A model generated the notes under the pieces. The model was not told the origin of the DNA. It saw only the letters and a list, made by a program, of their open reading frames with translations, and searched no databases. From Ciceribacter thiooxidans (GTDB taxonomy: Bacteria > Pseudomonadota > Alphaproteobacteria > Rhizobiales > Rhizobiaceae): 64,000 bases of DNA. The first letter of the stretch is position 1. Every line of letters starts with the position of its first letter. The translations under genes and the position numbers were made by a program. The DNA is taken from NCBI RefSeq assembly GCF_014126615.1, contig NZ_CP059896.1, positions 1,436,501 to 1,500,500 of the forward strand. The letters run 5' to 3'. This document shows positions 55,470 through 64,000 of this stretch, piece by piece.

Positions 55470-55973
55470 TCAGCCCGCGCCGTCCTGCGGTGGGGCCTTG
55501 AAGAGCCACGGACGGTATCGGCGCTGCTCGGGATCGCCGGCGATCCAGGCGAGAATCCGTGCGCCGTAGAGGGGATGATCGAAGCCGAAGGCCGTCTCGA
55601 GCAGAGAGATGGCGCGGCGGCGCTCGTCGATCTCCGCCTCGTGCCCGTTCTCGGGATCCGCCCAGGGATCGGGCGCACGGCCGAGCCGGGCGAACTTTGC
55701 CGCGAAATCGTCGGGCACCCAGGCGCGGGTCTCCTCGGTGAGGTGGCCGGTGCAGCGTGGCCATGGCAGCGGCGCGAGCGTCCCCATGCAGCGGCCGTGC
55801 CGGCGGCAGCGGCGGGTCCGGCAGGTCTTCGTGAAACCCATCATCGCGACGGCGGTGCGCAGCAGAAGCTCCATCGGCGTCTCGGGCAGGGGAAACGGCC
55901 CGTCGGTCCGGTCCTCCGGGGCGGGGGCGTCGCTGCCGGGATTTTTCGGGGCAGGGGTGTCGCGGTCGGTCAT
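55470..55973 (-). CDS. Conserved hypothetical protein
   Basis: 167 residues. Pro/Asp-rich first 30 residues, then MELLLRTAVAMMGFTKTCRT and a Cys/Arg-rich stretch CRTRRCRRHGRCMG near 51-64, possibly a metal or nucleic-acid site, and a soluble C-terminal half (SLLETAFGFDHPLYGARILA). No family recognised. Convergent with the J-protein gene. Confidence 0.7.
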   Translation of the reverse strand: MTDRDTPAPKNPGSDAPAPEDRTDGPFPLPETPMELLLRTAVAMMGFTKTCRTRRCRRHGRCMGTLAPLPWPRCTGHLTEETRAWVPDDFAAKFARLGRAPDPWADPENGHEAEIDERRRAISLLETAFGFDHPLYGARILAWIAGDPEQRRYRPWLFKAPPQDGAG

Positions 55974-57045
55974 GGCGTCTCCTCTCTTTGCTGGCTTTCG
56001 CGGCCGTCCTCGTCCGGCGGGAGGCGCGGGAAAAATGAAACAGCTCCGCCGCCGGTCGGGATCGCTCCCTCCGGGTCGGGTCGTTCAAGTCTCGGACGCG
56101 GCGCCGCGAGGGGCCTGTCAGAGTATGAGTAAGTGGCTCCTTGCGGCGCCCCGTTCGGCGTTCTTGCCCGCTGCATGCGTCTCTCTGGCAAGGCGGCGCC
56201 TTTGCCGAAACTTTGAAGTCTCGACATCGGCCGGCGCGGATCGGCGTCAAGCGCGCATCCGTCCGGTGACGGACCTTCGCTGACGCCTGGCCGGTGACCC
56301 GGGAGGTTCCCGCCGGATGGTACCGTCCGGCCTGACCCTCGCCGGCAGATGGAGGAGCGGCATTTGCGCCGGCCCGATCCAACCCGCCGTCTTTTCGCCG
56401 GGGGGCTTTTTCAAGCTCCCGGGCGCCTGTCTGTGTGCCTCTGAGGCACGCCCGCGTTAGCGGCGGTGACGGCGAGCCGGTCCGGACCGTCTCGCCTTCC
56501 GCCTCCCGCGGGGGAGACCGTTGCAGCGGCCGGGGTTTTCGACCTGCGACAGTCGTCGACCCCGGCGCCGGTCCCGCCTCGCCAGACTTCGCATGGTCCG
56601 GTGTATCCGATGGCGGAACGGGGTGATTCTACGACAGGTCGGGAGGGGGTGAATGAAAATGAGGGGTGAGGATTGATTTTGCTGGGGAATTTTTGCGGTG
56701 AGCCGAAAGTGGGTGCGAGATTCTGGCGTTCGTTCGAATCCTTCACGTCTCGTCGGGCAGGCGCGCCGGCGCATTCGAGGAGGAACGGGAATGGGCGGGG
56801 AAATGCGGGAGGGGGCGTGGATTTGTGGAGGATTTGGGTTCTTGGATTGGCCCGTTTATGTCCCACTTTCATTCGTCGCTCGAGCCGCAGGTAACCGCGC
56901 ACTTTCTACATTCTAGTGGGCGAACAATAGGTCGGAACATCTGTCCTCGCAGCGTCGGCTTTGTTGCTGACGGTTGTGTGGAACCACGATTCATGTTGGA
57001 TTGACGAAGGCGACTGACAACTAAAGCAATGGGAACTATGCACAG
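55974..57045. other. Region without a convincing gene
   Basis: About 1.07 kb. Open frames here are short, have poor start signals and read as random G+C-rich translation. Base composition changes: 55974-56640 is very G+C-rich, 56640-57045 drifts to lower G+C approaching the SIR2 gene. A TTCGAATCC block near 56737 resembles a T-loop but no stems form. This may be the left boundary of a transferred segment. Confidence 0.5.
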
Positions 57046-59523
57046 ATGAGCGATCTACAGACAATGAAGCGTGAAGAGGGGCATGGTCGCGACGATTTGT
57101 TAGAAGCCATCAACGATATTGCGGGCGGAGGTTGAATCTGTTTTGTTGGGGCTGGTTTCTCCAAAGGTGCGGCTGATGCTAAGGGCGATCCGGTCCCGGA
57201 CGTCCCGACTCTGTGCAAATTAATCAGCGAGTTCCCGGGATTGGAAGAGGAAGCAGACGCTCCGCTCACCGATCTGGCCGACTTCTGCGAACGAAGTATT
57301 ACTTTGAAAGAGAGCCTCATTGGACTTCTCTTGAGTAAGCTCACCCTCTGCACGCCTTCACCCTACCAAAAGAAAATGATGTCCCTTCCGTGGCGAGCGG
57401 TTTTTACAACGAACTTCGATGATGTAGCAGAGCGTGCTATCGAAGGGGAGAAAACGGTTATTACCCCGCAGGCAGAGGTCAAGAGACTACAGGCGGGAAA
57501 GAAAGTCATTTACTATTTACACGGGCGAGCGAAGGATATAATTGAAGGCTCAGTTGATCCAAGCTTGGTGATATCCGAAACAAACTATCTAGATCTAAAA
57601 ACTAGAAATAGAGATCTGTACTCGGCACTTGTTAATGAGGTGCATGCGGCGAGCCGGATATTTTTCGTCGGGTACTCTGTTCGAGACGCCGAAATTGCGT
57701 CTCGATTGTTCTCTATCCCGAGTCTCCATCAGAAAAGTATAGTTATTTGTGGTCCGGCCGAGAAGAAAGTGGCCATCAATCGACTTGAGAAGTTTGGGCG
57801 GGTCTTCCCGATCGGTGTCGAAGGATTCGTCGATGCGCTTCCTTCCTTGTCAGAGATAATTCAAAGAAAGTCGGAAGAAGATGTTCTGAGTTACGTCAAG
57901 AGGGTTGTTCCAGTAGCAGCGAAGAATGAAATTGAAAGTTCGGATATAGAGTCGCTTCTGCTTGCCGGTTTGTTTAATTACGGTGCTTATGCGGCTCAGG
58001 AACACTCTCAGGATGCCGATTCTAGCTACTGCATTAAAAGAAGCGACTCTTTAAATATATTATTTTCACTAGATAATGTTAATAGGTTTGTAATTAGTTC
58101 TGATCTCGGTAACGGAAAATCTATTTTCTTAGAACAAGCGATATTTAAGGCTCATGGCCTAGGGTATGAAGTATTTAAAGTTGATACTCAGCTTCCTGAG
58201 GCATTAACTGAGTTGGATGCATTGTTACAGTCGGAAAAGAAGAGGCTGTATATAGTTGACGGTCTGGTGCGTTATCAGAAGGTGGTTAGGCATATCGGGA
58301 AACGACTGCCGGGAAACTGCATCCTTCTTGTGTCTTCTGGGCAATTTCTCGATGAATTGGCGTACTCCGAGCTGAATGACCAACTTGGTGGTGTCACTCG
58401 AGAGATTGATCTCAATATATTGACAGCATCTGAGCTCTCAGCCTGGGATTCGTTTCTTGAACGTTGGGGTTTTTGGGAGACTCGGATCGAAGAAGCCCCA
58501 GAGGAACGTATACACTTTTTGCGCGAGCGTTGCGGCTGTGAAAACCGAGCGATAGTCCTGTCGCTTTTTAGAAATTCGAACCTTGCCCAGAAAATTGAGT
58601 CAATAGTTTCTTTCTTTTTAAATAATAACCGACAGTATACGCGGGCTTTCGTGGCTGTACTTATCAACTCTCTTTGTCAGCGACATGTCGATTGGTCCCG
58701 GATCGTCGGCTGGCTCGACATCTATGAAGCAGGCTTTAGGCGACAGGTACTTGCGTCTCCTGTCCGGGACTTCATGGCCGGCTCCAAGAGGTGGTATGAG
58801 TTCACTTCGACAGAACTAGCTGACCACATACTGAATTCTTACGATTTGTTGGTGGACGACATCGTTGACGTCTACACCATGATTGTTCGTGAAACTGCAT
58901 ATGCTGCTAACGACCCGCGTTCTGGCTTCGACTCGCGTGAGAATCTCAAGGAACTGATGCGTTTTCGCTTCCTGACGAGGTTGTTCTCGAAGCAGGCAAA
59001 CGGTGTTTCGTCAATCAACGCAGTCTATCAGCGTCTTTCGACTGTGCCCCGTATACGTAATAACGACCAATTTTGGCTGCAGTATGCTATGGCGCGGATG
59101 GAAGTAAACGATCTAGATAACTCTGAGATTTATCTCGGTACGGCGATCGGACTTGCGAACAAAAAAGGGATGGAATATTCGAAAAGACAGATCCACGATC
59201 AACAGGCGAGGCTTTTATTTAGGAAAAATAAGCTAAAGCTAAAGGAATCGGAGATCTCGAAGGCCATAGAACTGCTTACTGATCTCCTACTTGAACGCTC
59301 TGTTCCAGTCGTTCACCCCCTTCGATCGGTAACGCATCTGCTTGCATTCCTCGAAGCTAAAGCGGACGAACTTCGACCCGCGCTTGTTGTCGAGCTAAGA
59401 AATCTGATTAAGCTGATGCGGGAGAAAGTCCCGGAGGGGCGACTCGATAAATCGCAAAAAGGGGAGACGGAATACATAAGGCGTTCCCTTCGTGATTGCG
59501 CACTTATTGTTGGCAATCTGTAG
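57046..59523 (+). pseudogene. SIR2-domain / P-loop NTPase anti-phage-type protein with an in-frame TGA at codon 30
   Basis: One frame of 825 codons runs from ATG 57046 to 59523 except for a TGA at 57133. After it come the SIR2 NAD site VGAGFSKGA (codon 34 onward), TTNFDD near 121, the catalytic HG pair near 159 and FVGYSVRD. A P-loop NTPase follows: SSDLGNGKS near 355 and RLYIVDG near 405. The C-terminal third is helical and TPR-like. This order is that of SIR2-STAND (Avs5-like) defence proteins, which deplete NAD+ on phage sensing. G+C is clearly below the flanks. The next usable start, TTG 57241, would lose the NAD motif, so the gene is probably inactive unless the TGA is read or is an error. 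Confidence 0.7.
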
Positions 59524-59590
59524 CTGTTATTTGTTGGGGGGCCTTTATAGGGGATGCGCTGCTCGGCGTTGCAGTCAGCCGTGAATGTGT

Positions 59591-60190
59591 GCCCCTCGTC
59601 CGCCTGCCGGCACCTTCTCCCCGTTCACGGGGAGAAGGGACTCGCGGCACCGCCGTCGGCCGTTCCTCTCCCCCTGAGGGAGAGGTTACAAAATCAACAG
59701 CTTAGCCGAAGGCTAAGTGTTAGATTTTGTTGGTGAGGGGGTATGCTGGTTCAGTGGAAGACCCCTCACCAAGTTCGCCTCGCCAATCGGCTTCGCCTCT
59801 TGGGGCGAACTATCCTCTCCCTCGAGGGGGAGAGGAGGGGCGTGCGGGCGGCACCCGTCTGTCCTGCCGGACATCTCCCCCACAAGGCGAGGAAGATCGG
59901 CCTGCTGCCGATGCCGTTGCGGTTCTTACGCTTGCCCCTCATCCGCCTGCCGGCACCTTCTCCCCATCGGGATGGGGAGAAGGGACTCGTGGCGTCACGG
60001 CGGCTGTTCCTCTCCCCCTGAGGGAGAGGAAGCGATTTCGGCAGCTTAGGCCGAAGGCGTAAGCGCCAGAAATCGCAGGTGAGGGGGATGTGCTGTGCGC
60101 CGATACCGACCCCCTCACTTGGAATTTCTAACACTTAGCCTTCGGCTAAGATGTTGAAATTCCATTCTCCCCGCCAAGGGGGAGAAGGAG
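59591..60190. repeat. Nested cluster of palindromic intergenic repeats
   Basis: Contains at least four copies of CCTTCTCCCC/GGGGAGAAGG hairpins, two copies of CCTCTCCCCCTGAGGGAGAGG, and outer CCCCTCATCCGCCTGCCGGC blocks. A 24-base sequence at 59701-59724 returns inverted without change at 60127-60150; each half is itself a CTTAGCCGAAGGCTAAG palindrome. The cluster looks built by insertion of elements into elements. No gene seen. Confidence 0.8.
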
Positions 60191-60191
60191 G

Positions 60192-63374
<3,183 letters not shown>

Positions 63375-63505
63375 GCGCCGAATATGGAGAAACGGCCGGC
63401 GGATGGAAAGGGGCGGCGGCGAAAAAATGAGTACAAAAGGGAAACGCGACGCAGGCTGCTGACAGGAACTGTCAGGACGGGGATCGCCACTCGCCGACGA
63501 ACGGG

Positions 63506-64000
63506 TCAGGCGACCGCGCGGCCGTCCTTCTGCGGGGCGGGACGATCCGCGCCGAGCCAGCCGAAGAGGGCGGCGAGCGGCATCGGACGGGCGAAGTGGT
63601 AGCCCTGGGCGACGCGGCAGCCGAGCAGCGCCAGCACCTCGGCATCCTCGGCCGTTTCGACCCCCTCGACGACGATGTCGAGCGCCAGCGCGTGGCCGAG
63701 ACCGACGAGGGCGGCGATGAGGCTCTGGTTGGTGCGCGAGCCGGCGACGCCCTTGACGAAGCTGCGGTCGATCTTCAGCCGGTCGACCTTGAGGTCGATG
63801 AGGTAGGCGAGGGAGGAATGACCCATGCCGAAATCGTCGACGGCAAGCTTGTAGCCGGCATTCTCCAGCCGCTTCAGCTGTTCGCCGGCGCCTTCGGTAT
63901 CGAGCGTCGCCTCTTCGGTGATCTCGACCTCGAGCAAGGCGGGGTTGATCTCGCGCGGACCGGCGACACGGCCGAGCATGTCGGCGACGCAGTAGAGCGA
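63506..64000 (-). CDS. EAL-domain c-di-GMP phosphodiesterase, C-terminal part
   Basis: 165 residues visible; the 5' part lies beyond the window and the frame is open through 64000. [12 protein letters not shown], then [14 protein letters not shown] (metal and catalytic acid region), [14 protein letters not shown] and [14 protein letters not shown] are the later EAL motifs, all with intact key residues. It ends [16 protein letters not shown], typical of EAL proteins. An upstream GGDEF or sensor domain is likely but not seen. Confidence 0.92.
   Translation of the reverse strand, partial: SLYCVADMLGRVAGPREINPALLEVEITEEATLDTEGAGEQLKRLENAGYKLAVDDFGMGHSSLAYLIDLKVDRLKIDRSFVKGVAGSRTNQSLIAALVGLGHALALDIVVEGVETAEDAEVLALLGCRVAQGYHFARPMPLAALFGWLGADRPAPQKDGRAVA

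Noticed and set aside
54244..56382. A 712-codon minus-strand frame spanning the J-protein gene
   Set aside because: Overlaps three better-supported genes, Arg/Ala/Gly-rich random translation, and no conserved motif.
56725..56770. Possible tRNA (GTTCGAATCC block) in the gene-poor region
   Set aside because: The flanking five-base stems do not pair and no acceptor stem can be drawn.
57241..57243. TTG as the true start of the SIR2 gene
   Set aside because: It would drop the GAGFS NAD-binding motif that lies in the same frame upstream, and it lacks a ribosome-binding site; the longer interrupted frame explains the sequence better.

Overview
The window is chromosome-like DNA of high G+C content from an alphaproteobacterium, most probably a member of the Rhizobiaceae (Ensifer/Sinorhizobium, Rhizobium or Shinella type). 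The reasons are the fixNOQP-fixGHIS block behind FixK/FNR boxes, sdaA, lipB, mgtE and DUF1489 genes of rhizobial type, the families of short palindromic intergenic repeats, and the CUT1 sugar transporter with its LacI regulator. The genus is an inference.

Layout. 1-8511: cbb3-type cytochrome oxidase (fixNOQP) and its assembly and copper-transport genes (fixGHIS), each block behind its own FixK box. 8635-10056: gnd. 10091-23659: a sugar-oligomer utilisation locus with a LacI repressor, CUT1 ABC importer, GH2 beta-mannosidase-like enzyme, TIM-barrel isomerase, Gfo/Idh/MocA dehydrogenase, aldo/keto reductase and GH43 beta-xylosidase, with operator-like palindromes upstream of the transporter. 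23656-27940: glutathione-dependent formaldehyde detoxification (fghA, adhC) interleaved with a DUF1345 membrane protein, a parDE-yaiI unit and an ElaA-like acetyltransferase. 28077-41240: housekeeping and accessory genes: lipB, tRNA-Leu(GAG), two DMT transporters (one with a histidine-rich tail), a degenerate peptide deformylase, mgtE, a MerR regulator, membrane proteins, sdaA, a thioesterase with a carrier-like domain and a cupin. 41246-41675: a deletion scar joining the C-terminal ends of a divergent LysR and SDR pair.

41843-53003: an 11.2-kb integrated element in the 5' end of dusA, with a 33-bp near-identical repeat at both ends. Almost all of its genes run leftward: integrase, AlpA-like HTH, RecA-like replication ATPase, HNH, large terminase, capsid, connector, protease, portal, head-closure protein and a second small HTH. 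It has a head-and-packaging module but no tail, lysis or repressor gene. This is the layout of a capsid-forming phage satellite (cf-PICI type) and is the most interesting object in the window. It also carries an unexplained array of TTGAG-N6-CTC palindromes, a tRNA-like hairpin element followed by a terminator, and a G-run tract.

52871-57045: dusA, given a new N-terminus and upstream region by the element; a cold-shock protein gene; a J-domain protein; a small Cys-rich hypothetical; and about 1 kb without a convincing gene. 57046-59523: a lower-G+C SIR2 plus P-loop NTPase (Avs/STAND-like) anti-phage-type gene with an in-frame TGA just before its NAD-binding motif. 59591-60190: a nested cluster of palindromic repeats. 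60192-63374: uvrB with a long N-terminal extension and two repeat elements inserted in frame in its C-terminal tail. 63506-64000: the C-terminal end of an EAL-domain c-di-GMP phosphodiesterase, cut by the window edge.
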